In this document: piece after piece, positions 35,643 to 42,424 of the stretch
Layout of the letters: the number at the start of each line of letters is the position of its first letter
Numbering within the stretch: position 1 is the stretch's first letter
From: JBLHKW01 sp047618565
GTDB lineage: Bacteria; Planctomycetota; UBA1135; GCA-002686595
Direction of reading: 5' to 3'
NCBI GenBank assembly: GCA_047618565.1
Contig: JBLHKW010000021.1
Span: 1-42,424 of the forward strand
DNA: 42,424 bases
Notes under the pieces: generated by a model
Database searches by the model: none
What the model was told of the DNA's origin: nothing
Seen by the model: only the letters and a program-made list of their open reading frames with translations
Translations under genes and position numbers: made by a program

Positions 35643-36800
35643 TCAGTCCGGGAGACAGCGCTGGCCGGCGACCCAGACCTCGGCCAGATCGAGCTGGTCG
35701 CCCTTCAGCACGATCAGGTCCGCGCGCGCTCCGCTGGCGAGGACACCGATCTCGCCCTCGAGGCCGAGCGCGCGCGCCGGAGTGGCCGAAGCCATCGCGA
35801 GTGCATCCGCGAGCCCCACGACACCGCCCGCCGTCAAGGTGCGCACCATCTCGAGCTGGGAGCAAGCGCTACCGGCGAGCTGCAGACTGCCGCCCTCCTC
35901 CTGCGCCGGGTAGTACGCGGTGTTTCCCTGCACGACGTGATCCCGGCCATGCCAGTGGAAGACATCGCACCCGGTCCCGGCGCCCTTGAGGGCATCGCTC
36001 ACCAGGCACAACCCGGCTGGCCCGCGTGCGGTCAGCGCCAGGTCGATCGCATCCCGCCCGACGTGGGTCAGGTCACCGATGATCTCGGCGAACGCGGCGG
36101 CGTCCGTCAGGGCCACGCCGGCCAGGCCGACCTCGCGGTGATGCAATGGGCCCATCGCGTTGAAGAGATGGGTCACGCCCGTCGCCCCGCGCGCCAGAGC
36201 GGAGCGTGCATCGCGCGCCGTCGTTCGCGAGTGCCCCAGCGAGACCCGAACACCGCAGCGCAGGAGCTCCTCGACGAGATCAGGGCTGCCGGTCAGTTCC
36301 GGCGCGATCGTCATGCGCTGGACCCCACGCCCGGACCCGGACGGGGACCCGAGAATGGCGCGCAAGCTGTCCACCGACGGCGTCGCGAGATCCGCGACGG
36401 GAATCGCGCCGGCCGCCCGTGGATTCAGAAACGGCCCCTCGAGGTGGACTCCCATGGAACGCGCCAGCCCGGACTGCCCGGCAGCGGCCTGCGCCTGTCG
36501 ATCGACGGCAACGACGTCTTGACCCAGCCGCTCCGGATCGCGCGGGAACAACGTCGGCTGAAATGCGGTGGTGCCCGCACGCGCCAGGGAACGCGCCATT
36601 CCCGCCAGATCATCGAGCGGATCGCATCCGCCGAATCCGTGGATGTGCAGGTCGATCAGGCCGGGAGCGATCACGGGCAGCGCGGATGGGTCCGCGACCT
36701 CTGCGATCGTTCGCTCGATGGTCCCGATGCGGTCTCCGACCAGGGACAGCTCGCCGACCACCAGCTCACCGTGCAGCAACAAGCGACCGCGCAGCTTCAT
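35643..36800 (-). CDS. nagA: N-acetylglucosamine-6-phosphate deacetylase
   Basis: This 385-residue amidohydrolase removes the acetyl group from N-acetylglucosamine-6-phosphate, feeding amino sugar recycling or use. The TIM-barrel metal and catalytic motifs are all present. They are H52/H54 in DLHIHGFGG, E121 in HLEGPFLNPRAAGA, H190 in SLGHSRTT, H211 in THLFNAMGPLHHREVG, and catalytic D269 in CLVSDAL. The C-terminal urease-like strand ends the protein (GVLASGARADLIVLKGDQ). The ATG at 36798-36800 overlaps the stop of rsmD by ATGA. It is the second gene of an rsmD-nagA pair on the minus strand. Confidence 0.95.
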   Translation of the reverse strand: MKLRGRLLLHGELVVGELSLVGDRIGTIERTIAEVADPSALPVIAPGLIDLHIHGFGGCDPLDDLAGMARSLARAGTTAFQPTLFPRDPERLGQDVVAVDRQAQAAAGQSGLARSMGVHLEGPFLNPRAAGAIPVADLATPSVDSLRAILGSPSGSGRGVQRMTIAPELTGSPDLVEELLRCGVRVSLGHSRTTARDARSALARGATGVTHLFNAMGPLHHREVGLAGVALTDAAAFAEIIGDLTHVGRDAIDLALTARGPAGLCLVSDALKGAGTGCDVFHWHGRDHVVQGNTAYYPAQEEGGSLQLAGSACSQLEMVRTLTAGGVVGLADALAMASATPARALGLEGEIGVLASGARADLIVLKGDQLDLAEVWVAGQRCLPD

Positions 36801-37465
36801 TGAGCAGCGTCCTGGTCGTCGTCTGCGGCATCCGCCGCTTGCCCTGCGTCGGCGGCTTCCTCGGCCGAGGGCTTCCAGAGGAACCACAACGCGGTGTTTC
36901 CGTAGACACGCCGATCCTTCCAGACGTCCTGCGGGAGATCCTCCTCGAGCCGAACGCGCGGATGGGTGTGCAACACGAGTACACCACCCGGTGTAAGGAT
37001 GTCGGTCACGATCGCGCCCAGGGCCTCGATCAAGGTTGCGCGTCCCTTGGAATCGTCGAACAGCGGATAAGGGGGATCGAGCAGCGCGATCTGTGCCCAG
37101 GGTCCGGGCGCACCGGTCTCTCCGTCTTCCTGTCGGGGAGAGCCCGCCCAGCGTGCGGCATTGAGTGCATCGCCACGGACGATCTTGGTGCAGTCGCCCA
37201 CATCCAGAATCGCAATGTTCTCGGCCAGCCTTCCGGACGCACGACGGTCGCGTTCGAAGAAGCGCACGTAGGCCGCGCCGCGGCTCAGGGCCTCCAGCCC
37301 GAGACTGCCCGTGCCCGAAAACAGGTCCAGTACGGCCGCATCCTCGACCACGTCACCGAGGATGGCAAACAGGGATTCGCGCACACGCGCCAGCATGGGA
37401 CGCGTGCCGCGGTCGGGCGGGGAGACGAGACGCCGACCGGAATACGTTCCAGCGAGAATGCGCAC
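36797..37465 (-). CDS. rsmD: 16S rRNA (guanine(966)-N(2))-methyltransferase RsmD
   Basis: This 222-residue protein is a Rossmann-fold methyltransferase that modifies G966 of 16S rRNA. It shows MRILAGTYSGRRL, TRPMLARVRESLFAIL, the SAM site VLDLFSGTGSLGLEALSRGA, the acidic FFERDRRA and the catalytic LLDPPYPLF motif. A C-terminal tail (EEAADAGQAADAADDDQDAAQ, shown in part) is acidic and likely disordered; the family is usually 180-200 residues. The start is a GTG at 37463-37465, which lies six bases after a TAGCCT box without a ribosome site. It overlaps nagA downstream and is divergent from pdxJ. Confidence 0.95.
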   Translation of the reverse strand: MRILAGTYSGRRLVSPPDRGTRPMLARVRESLFAILGDVVEDAAVLDLFSGTGSLGLEALSRGAAYVRFFERDRRASGRLAENIAILDVGDCTKIVRGDALNAARWAGSPRQEDGETGAPGPWAQIALLDPPYPLFDDSKGRATLIEALGAIVTDILTPGGVLVLHTHPRVRLEEDLPQDVWKDRRVYGNTALWFLWKPSAEEAADAGQAADAADDDQDAAQ

Positions 37466-37616
37466 GGGCGCAGGCTACGGCACCCGAGCGCGGCGCGCAT
37501 CACGGTGCCGCGCGAGAATCGAGCCAGGCCGCAGATCGGCAGGACCCCTCAGCGCCCTGCAAGCGGGGCGGAAGCTCCGGCGCGAGCACTCAACGCAATA
37601 CCGTAACCTACTACCC

Positions 37617-37630
37617 TGTAATACTTTACA
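37617..37630. promoter_or_regulatory. TGTAA-N4-TTACA dyad in the rsmD/pdxJ divergent region
   Basis: TGTAA (37617-37621) and TTACA (37626-37630) are perfect inverses inside the most A+T-rich patch of the 221-base intergenic region. It could be an operator or part of a promoter facing either way. No matching regulator was recognised. Confidence 0.35.
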
Positions 37631-37686
37631 AGCGCGCTGCGACCAGAACCTGGGCCTCCCCTTGCCCACGCCTAGACTCGCCCAGA

Positions 37687-38400
37687 ATGAGGCCCCGCCT
37701 GCACGTCAACATCGATCACGTCGCCACGCTCCGCCAGGCGCGCATGGAGGCGTTCCCGGATCCCGTCGAGTGGGCGCTCGCCGCAGAGCGCGCCGGCGTC
37801 CAGGGAATCACCTGCCACCTGCGCGCCGACCGGAGGCATATCCAGGACGACGATGTCGTGCGACTGCGAGAGTCGATCAAGACACTCCTGAACCTGGAGA
37901 TCTCCCTAGCGGATGAGATCGTGGGTTTCGCGATCGAGAGTGGAGCCGATGCGTTCTGCGTCGTTCCGGAGAATCGCAAGGAAATCACGACCGAGGGCGG
38001 TCTGGACGTGAAGAAGGATAAGGGGCGCTTGATCGAGCTCGTACCGGAACTCGCGAAGAGCGGTGCGCAGGTCAGCCTCTTCATCGACCCGGATTTCGAC
38101 CAGATCGACGCCGCCGCCGAAACAGGGGCGACCTTCATCGAACTGCACACCGGGCGCTACGCGAACACCGCGGATGTGGACCGACGGCGGGAACTCGAGC
38201 GCTTGCAATCGGCGGCGAGCTACGCCCAGAAGGCAGGCCTGCGGGTAAACGCCGGCCACGGTCTCGACTACAAGAACGTGGGTCCGGTGGCCCACTTACC
38301 CAACGTGGAAGAGCTCAATATCGGATTCGCCATCGTTGCACGCGGCCTGATGGTGGGCGTGGCGCAGGCGATCGGCGAGATGCGCACCGTGTTCCGTTGA
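37687..38400 (+). CDS. pdxJ: Pyridoxine 5'-phosphate synthase PdxJ
   Basis: This 237-residue protein joins 1-deoxyxylulose-5-phosphate and 3-amino-2-oxopropyl phosphate to make pyridoxine phosphate, the last ring-forming step of the DXP-dependent vitamin B6 route. It shows LHVNIDHVATLRQARM, GITCHLRADRRHIQDDDV, LNLEISLADEI, CVVPENRKEITTEGGLDV, SLFIDPDFDQI, ELHTGRYAN, VNAGHGLDYKNV and NIGFAIVARGLMVGVAQAI, covering the whole family from end to end. The ATG at 37687 gives the standard start, although the frame is open further upstream. A TAGACT box lies eight bases before it. dapA follows after four bases. Confidence 0.97.
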   Translation: MRPRLHVNIDHVATLRQARMEAFPDPVEWALAAERAGVQGITCHLRADRRHIQDDDVVRLRESIKTLLNLEISLADEIVGFAIESGADAFCVVPENRKEITTEGGLDVKKDKGRLIELVPELAKSGAQVSLFIDPDFDQIDAAAETGATFIELHTGRYANTADVDRRRELERLQSAASYAQKAGLRVNAGHGLDYKNVGPVAHLPNVEELNIGFAIVARGLMVGVAQAIGEMRTVFR

Positions 38401-38404
38401 GCGC

Positions 38405-39319
38405 ATGGCCGGCGACACCATGAAGTGCCCCCTGCGCGGCAGCCTCGTCGCATTGCCAGCCCCGTTCCTGCCCCTCCCCGCCCACCACGGCGCGCTGGAC
38501 CTGGACGCCTATCGGCGGATGGTCGAGGAGCAGATAGAGCGCGGAACCGACGGCCTCGTGGTGAATGGAACGACCGGCGAGAGCTGCACTCTTTCCGCCC
38601 AGGAGCGCAACGCACTGCTGGAGACCGCAATCGAGGCCGCGAACGGACGCGTGCCCGTGGTGGCCGGGGTCGGGACGAACGACACGCGCAGTAGCGTCGC
38701 CAACACACGCGCGGCGGCGGATGCCGGAGCCGATGCGCTGCTGGTGGTCACCCCCTATTACAACCGTCCCGACGAGCGTGGGCTCGCGCACCATTTCGGT
38801 GCGGTGGCGGAAGCGACGAAGCTGCCGGTAGTCCTGTACAACGTGCCTGGCCGGACGGGAGTCGACCTGCTGCCCACCTGGGCGCGCGAGATCGGCCGGC
38901 GACATGAGAACGTGGTGGCCATCAAGGAGGCGACCACGTCCCGCCAGCGGGCGCGCGCCGTATGTCGCGACAGTGGCCTGGCGGTCTTCTGCGGTGAGGA
39001 CTCACTCATTGCGGAGTTCACGCACTGCGGCGCCGTGGGTGCCATCAACGTGGTCGGGAACATCCTTCCCGAAGCGCTCAGCGAATGGCTGCGCGCCCTG
39101 CGACCGGACGGATCCCCCAGGCGCGCGGATGAAATCGAGCGCGTCGTGCTGCCGATGGTGCGCGCGCTCTCGATCGCCACCAATCCGATCCCGGTCAAGG
39201 CTGCCCTCTCGATCCTCGGAAAGTGCAGCGATGCGGTCCGTGCCCCGCTGCTTCCCCTGGAGGAACACGCCCGCGCAATCCTGACTGCGCGCTGCCTGGA
39301 AGCCTGCGTACCCGCATGA
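38405..39319 (+). CDS. dapA: 4-hydroxy-tetrahydrodipicolinate synthase
   Basis: This 304-residue aldolase-fold protein condenses pyruvate with aspartate semialdehyde in lysine and diaminopimelate synthesis. It carries VVNGTTGESCTLS (threonine pair near 56-57), the tyrosine Y145 in VLYNVPGRTG, and the Schiff-base lysine K174 in VVAIKEAT. VTPYYNRP and VFCGEDSL are also typical. It is probably part of an operon with pdxJ (four-base gap) and the following TPR gene (ATGA overlap). The ATG at 38405 or the one at 38420 could be the start; both leave the barrel intact. Other aldolases of the family (for N-acetylneuraminate, for example) are less likely given the motifs. Confidence 0.93.
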   Translation: MAGDTMKCPLRGSLVALPAPFLPLPAHHGALDLDAYRRMVEEQIERGTDGLVVNGTTGESCTLSAQERNALLETAIEAANGRVPVVAGVGTNDTRSSVANTRAAADAGADALLVVTPYYNRPDERGLAHHFGAVAEATKLPVVLYNVPGRTGVDLLPTWAREIGRRHENVVAIKEATTSRQRARAVCRDSGLAVFCGEDSLIAEFTHCGAVGAINVVGNILPEALSEWLRALRPDGSPRRADEIERVVLPMVRALSIATNPIPVKAALSILGKCSDAVRAPLLPLEEHARAILTARCLEACVPA

Positions 39320-41253
39320 CGAGCACCTCCGAGACGAGCCAGCGCCCCTCCGCAGCGAGCCGCGTCCAGCTCTTCGAGACGGACGGCACGCGCATCCGGT
39401 TCGAGCCAGGTGAGTGGCGCGAGGACGTGATGCCGGCCGAAGTGGCGGCGGCCTGGGACAACCCGGACCGTCTACGCATGCTGGCCGAACTGTCCGCCGA
39501 AGACGGACTCGACCACACGGCCCTGCTCGCGGCCACACGCCTCACGGCCCTGCGCCCCACCAGCGGCTCATGCGCCTGCTTGCTCGCGCGCGTCCTCCAG
39601 CGCGCGAACGACGTGGATGGCGCCAAGCGGGAGCTCGAGAATCACATCGAGGCGTCCGGTGGCTCGGCCAGGGTCCTCGCCACCCTCTCTCAGTTGTACA
39701 CGGCCTCCGGTGCACCGGGCCCGGCACGCAAGCTCCTGCGGCGCTCACTGGCCCTCGATCCGAACGACAAGGGCACCCTGGCGCGCTGGTGCGAGCTCCA
39801 CCGCAGACCCTCGGCGCACGCCCCGTTCGGCACCCTTGGCAACGGAAACAGGAAACTCGAAGGCCCTCCGGATGGCGAGGCCGTCGAGGCGTGCCTGGTC
39901 GACATCACCGGGGAGTCCGGCGCGTGGCGAGCGCAGCTGGAACTCGGTCGCCTGGCGCTGGTCCGTGGCGAGGACGCGATCGCCGTGAACTGCTTCCGCT
40001 CGGCCATCGCCCGCTCCGGTGGCAACGACGAAGCGACACACGGCGTTGCGTACGCGCTGGCCGACGCGGGTCGTATCGACGACCTGGTCGCGATCGCACG
40101 CGAGCTGAGCGACCTGGAGCGTTCCGCGCCCGAGCCCGACCCCGATGTGAACCGCATCTTTGTAGGACTCAAGGAGGGTCGTGCGATCATCGACGACCTG
40201 CTGGAGCGCGAGCTGCCGTTACTCGCTCACAACGTCGACGAGATCGAGACCTCCCTCGATCCCGAAGAGCAAGCCGAGACGGACGCCGACGGGCAGCTGG
40301 TCCTGGAGTTCGCTCCGGGGCACGCCGCGCCGCCCCGTCCGGCGCGCCGGCAACGGGCCGTCACGGGCGACAAGCCGACGGGCGAACTGCGCGCATTCTC
40401 CTACCGAGGACCCCTCTGGGGCCGCCTGCTGCGGGAAGCGCTCGCCCTCCTACCGGTCAAGCATCCGGCATCTGCGCGCGTGACCTGTTTCGCAGCATCG
40501 GACGCCGCATCGAGCCTCGACCCGACCGAGCGCCACGCAGAATCGGAGCGCGCGCTGCAGGTCGCCATGCTGCCCCTGTTCCTGACCGAGCTGCTCTCGT
40601 CGAGGACCGAGGCCAGGGCGGACTGCTCGCTGCCCTACGACGATCAGCAAGGCCTGCTGCAGCAGGTCAGCCGCTACAGCTTCGACGAGATGCGCGCAGC
40701 CTGCGAGGCAGAGGAGTCCGACTACCTCGTGAGCTGTCACAGCTACCGCGATCTGGGCCAGTCATGGCTGGAGCTGATCGTCTGGGACATCGCGCGCAAG
40801 ACGCAAGTCGCCGAGCTACGGCGCTCGGTCACGGGCGATCTCGGACGGGCCATGCAACAGATCGGCGATGACCTGCTGAGCACCTTGAGGGAAGAAGCCG
40901 GCGTCGGTGACGTCTCTGAACCGACCCCGATCTCGATGCCCGCGACAGTCGATCTCGCCTACCTCTCCGCCCTCGCGGACCTGCTCGACCTGGCCCTCTC
41001 AGAGGTGGGCATCCCGCCCGGTACCGACTGCACGCGCGCGCAACGTTACGCACGCATGCTGGCCCTCGCGAGCCAGCCACACTCCGCAGTCGTGTACCGC
41101 ATCATGGCCCTGGCCGCCTTCGCCGAGATCGATGGAGCGGACTCCAGCGTGACAGGCGACAGCCTGCGAGCCTTGCTACAGGCGCGCGACCACGACGGCC
41201 AATCGCTGGCAAGCCTGCTGCCGACCCTCGCACCGCGACTCGCGACACGCTGA
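39316..41253 (+). CDS. TPR protein with a FlgO/TolB-N-like C-terminal domain
   Basis: This 645-residue protein starts at an ATG overlapping the dapA stop by four bases. The first half is helical with tetratricopeptide-like repeats (LTALRPTSGSCACLLARVLQ, ARVLATLSQLYTASGAPGPA, GRLALVRGEDAIAVNCFRSA, HGVAYALADAGRIDDLVAIA). A low-complexity acidic then Pro/Arg-rich linker (about 315-350) follows. The C-terminal part has EADYLVS-type core ESDYLVSCHSY, then WLELIVWDIARKTQVAELRR and MQQIGDDLLSTL. This resembles the small domain of FlgO and TolB-N-type proteins that precede TPR arrays in signalling proteins. No signal peptide or membrane helix is seen. Function is unknown. Confidence 0.75.
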   Translation: MTSTSETSQRPSAASRVQLFETDGTRIRFEPGEWREDVMPAEVAAAWDNPDRLRMLAELSAEDGLDHTALLAATRLTALRPTSGSCACLLARVLQRANDVDGAKRELENHIEASGGSARVLATLSQLYTASGAPGPARKLLRRSLALDPNDKGTLARWCELHRRPSAHAPFGTLGNGNRKLEGPPDGEAVEACLVDITGESGAWRAQLELGRLALVRGEDAIAVNCFRSAIARSGGNDEATHGVAYALADAGRIDDLVAIARELSDLERSAPEPDPDVNRIFVGLKEGRAIIDDLLERELPLLAHNVDEIETSLDPEEQAETDADGQLVLEFAPGHAAPPRPARRQRAVTGDKPTGELRAFSYRGPLWGRLLREALALLPVKHPASARVTCFAASDAASSLDPTERHAESERALQVAMLPLFLTELLSSRTEARADCSLPYDDQQGLLQQVSRYSFDEMRAACEAEESDYLVSCHSYRDLGQSWLELIVWDIARKTQVAELRRSVTGDLGRAMQQIGDDLLSTLREEAGVGDVSEPTPISMPATVDLAYLSALADLLDLALSEVGIPPGTDCTRAQRYARMLALASQPHSAVVYRIMALAAFAEIDGADSSVTGDSLRALLQARDHDGQSLASLLPTLAPRLATR

Positions 41254-41265
41254 CATACGCGGAGC

Positions 41266-42273
41266 GTGGAACTCGCCCGCCCCATCCCGTGCCGACCCCC
41301 GTTCTGGGCCAAAGGCGGCCACGCGCAAACGATCCTCGGACATGTGCTGCCGTCCCGTGGCAAACGTCTCGCCGGCGGAGCAAAGGACGTCGAGCCGCAC
41401 ACGATCAAGGTCTCTGACACCGACAGCCTGCGCGCCCACTACGTCCCCTCCCCGGCCAAGGAGACCATCGTCCTGCTCTTCCACGGCCTGGGCGGCTCGA
41501 GCAGCTCCGACTACATGGAACGCATCGCCGCCGTCTGCCTGGCCCGAGGCTACTCCGTCCTCGCCGTCAACCACCGCGGCTGCGGCGAGGGCACCGGCCT
41601 GGCCAGCGGCGCCTACCACTCCGGCCGCAGCGACGACCTGGCCCGCGCGCTGGAGTACGCGGACGACCGTCTCCGTCATCCACGCCGCATCGTCATCGGC
41701 TTCTCCCTCAGCGGCAACGCACTGCTACTGCAACTAGCCCAGGGGAGTGGTCCGCTGCCCGATGCCGGGATCGCGGTGAACCCGCCGATCGACCTGGCGT
41801 TGGCTTCAGAACGGATCTCCACCGGCCTCAACAGAATCTACGACCTACGCTTCGTGCACCAGTGCCGCCGCGCTATCCGAGAGCGCGTCGAGGCCGGCCT
41901 GCTCGAGCACGCAGTGCATATCCCCGCGCTGGCGACGCTGCACACGGTAGACGAGCTGTTCACTGCACCCCAATCAGGCTTCGCCGACGCCGCGGATTAC
42001 TACGAGCGCTGCTCCACACACAAACACCTGGGCCGGATAACCGTTCCAACGATCATCCTCAGCAGCCACGACGACCCGTTCGTACCGCCCGGGTCGCTGT
42101 TGGGAGCGGAAGTGTCAGATCAAGTGCATGTGCATGTCGAGAGGCATGGGGGACATATCGGATACCTGACGAAGGAGAGGACACCGCTCGGCACGTGCCG
42201 TTGGCTGGATTATGCGATGGGTCATTATCTGAGGGAGTTGGAGGGGATTCGGATTCGGATTCGGATTGGGTGA
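41266..42273 (+). CDS. YheT-like alpha/beta hydrolase
   Basis: This 335-residue protein matches the YheT/ABHD1-3 group of alpha/beta hydrolases. It shows the N-terminal motif PFWAKGGHAQTILGHVLP, LLFHGLGGSSSSDYM (oxyanion), NHRGCGEG, nucleophile S147 in VIGFSLSGNA, the acidic SSHDDPFVPP and catalytic histidine in HGGHIGYL. Substrates for this group are poorly known, possibly lipids or esters. The GTG at 41266 is the likely start, 12 bases after the preceding TPR gene stop. The C-terminus IRIRIRIG is read from a short tandem repeat and is not typical of the family. Confidence 0.9.
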   Translation: MELARPIPCRPPFWAKGGHAQTILGHVLPSRGKRLAGGAKDVEPHTIKVSDTDSLRAHYVPSPAKETIVLLFHGLGGSSSSDYMERIAAVCLARGYSVLAVNHRGCGEGTGLASGAYHSGRSDDLARALEYADDRLRHPRRIVIGFSLSGNALLLQLAQGSGPLPDAGIAVNPPIDLALASERISTGLNRIYDLRFVHQCRRAIRERVEAGLLEHAVHIPALATLHTVDELFTAPQSGFADAADYYERCSTHKHLGRITVPTIILSSHDDPFVPPGSLLGAEVSDQVHVHVERHGGHIGYLTKERTPLGTCRWLDYAMGHYLRELEGIRIRIRIG

Positions 42274-42290
42274 TTGGGTGATTGGGTTGT
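42244..42290. repeat. Short tandem repeats at the hydrolase gene end
   Basis: A hexamer GATTCG is repeated about four times (42246-42269), followed by three imperfect GATTGGGT units (to about 42290). The first set lies in the coding frame and encodes alternating Ile-Arg; the TGA stop lies inside the second set. Copy number would change the protein end in frame (six-base units). Confidence 0.85.
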
Positions 42291-42350
42291 TGGTTCTGGG
42301 TCATGGGCTTCCTCTGCCTCGGGATCTGGAGCAAAAATCGGGCCCGTCTC

Positions 42351-42424
42351 CGCCTTTGCCCCGCCACCCCCGGCGTCGGCACCCAAAGGGTGCTACCGAC
42401 GCCGGCGGTGACGGGGCAAAGGCG
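42351..42424. repeat. 74-base near-perfect palindrome at the window edge
   Basis: The left arm 42351-42384 and right arm 42388-42424 pair over about 34 bases with two mismatches and one three-base bulge, around an AAA loop. The outer 13 bp (CGCCTTTGCCCCG with its inverse) are perfect. It ends exactly at the window edge, so it may extend further. It could be a strong terminator after the hydrolase gene or an end of a repeat element. Confidence 0.9.

Noticed and set aside
36206..37606. 466-codon plus-strand frame over nagA and rsmD
   Set aside because: It is antisense to two genes with complete catalytic motifs and ends within the pdxJ upstream region.

Overview
This window reads as a stretch of a high-G+C (roughly two-thirds by eye), free-living Gram-negative chromosome. 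The best guess is a member of Planctomycetota. The hints are a Ser/Thr kinase fused through one membrane helix to a TolB-type propeller, small ECF sigma factors (one with a zinc-finger anti-sigma partner), large secreted proteins with propeller or carboxypeptidase-regulatory modules, and a chaperonin without the usual GGM tail. This is inference from gene content; no taxonomic marker was searched.

Layout. 1-2.4 kb: end of an unknown gene, xdhC, a lipoprotein gene broken by one in-frame stop, and tRNA-Val(CAC). 2.5-7.2 kb, minus strand: ECF-like sigma factor, DNA ligase ligA, a DUF669-like small protein and an M19 dipeptidase. 7.3-10.0 kb, plus strand: an operator-like palindrome, a lone receiver protein, groES and groEL with a strong terminator. 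10.0-12.3 kb: a secreted protein gene of unknown function between two direct copies of a ~224-bp palindromic repeat; the right copy abuts a 23-codon stump of a second kinase gene. 12.4-18.3 kb, minus strand: the intact kinase, a small unknown ORF, and a soluble four-PAS chemoreceptor with two almost identical PAS copies. 18.3-18.95 kb: a relic of an IS91-type transposase. 19.0-20.8 kb: PadR regulator plus hydrolase, and a small membrane protein. 20.8-23.8 kb: ECF sigma, double-zinc-finger anti-sigma, and a large exported protein. 23.9-26.8 kb, minus strand: a secreted 814-residue protein and ApaG. 26.9-28.8 kb: a DUF885 protein. 28.8-33.5 kb, minus strand: manA, a pseudouridine synthase and an M16 peptidase pair, tightly coupled. 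33.7-37.5 kb, minus strand: a TPR protein, a secreted unknown, nagA and rsmD. 37.7-42.3 kb, plus strand: pdxJ, dapA, a TPR protein and a YheT-like hydrolase. A large palindrome lies at the right edge.

Most genes are housekeeping: folding, DNA sealing, amino sugar, mannose-6-phosphate, pyridoxal phosphate and lysine/cell wall metabolism, and rRNA modification. The variable part is 10.0-18.95 kb, where repeats, gene stumps and a transposase relic cluster. The most unusual item is the repeat-cargo-repeat unit at 10032-12187. Other items worth a look are the double-ZAS anti-sigma, the DUF669-like neighbour of ligA, several start codons placed 6-8 bases after a TANNNT box, and two very long hairpins at 28.8 and 42.4 kb.
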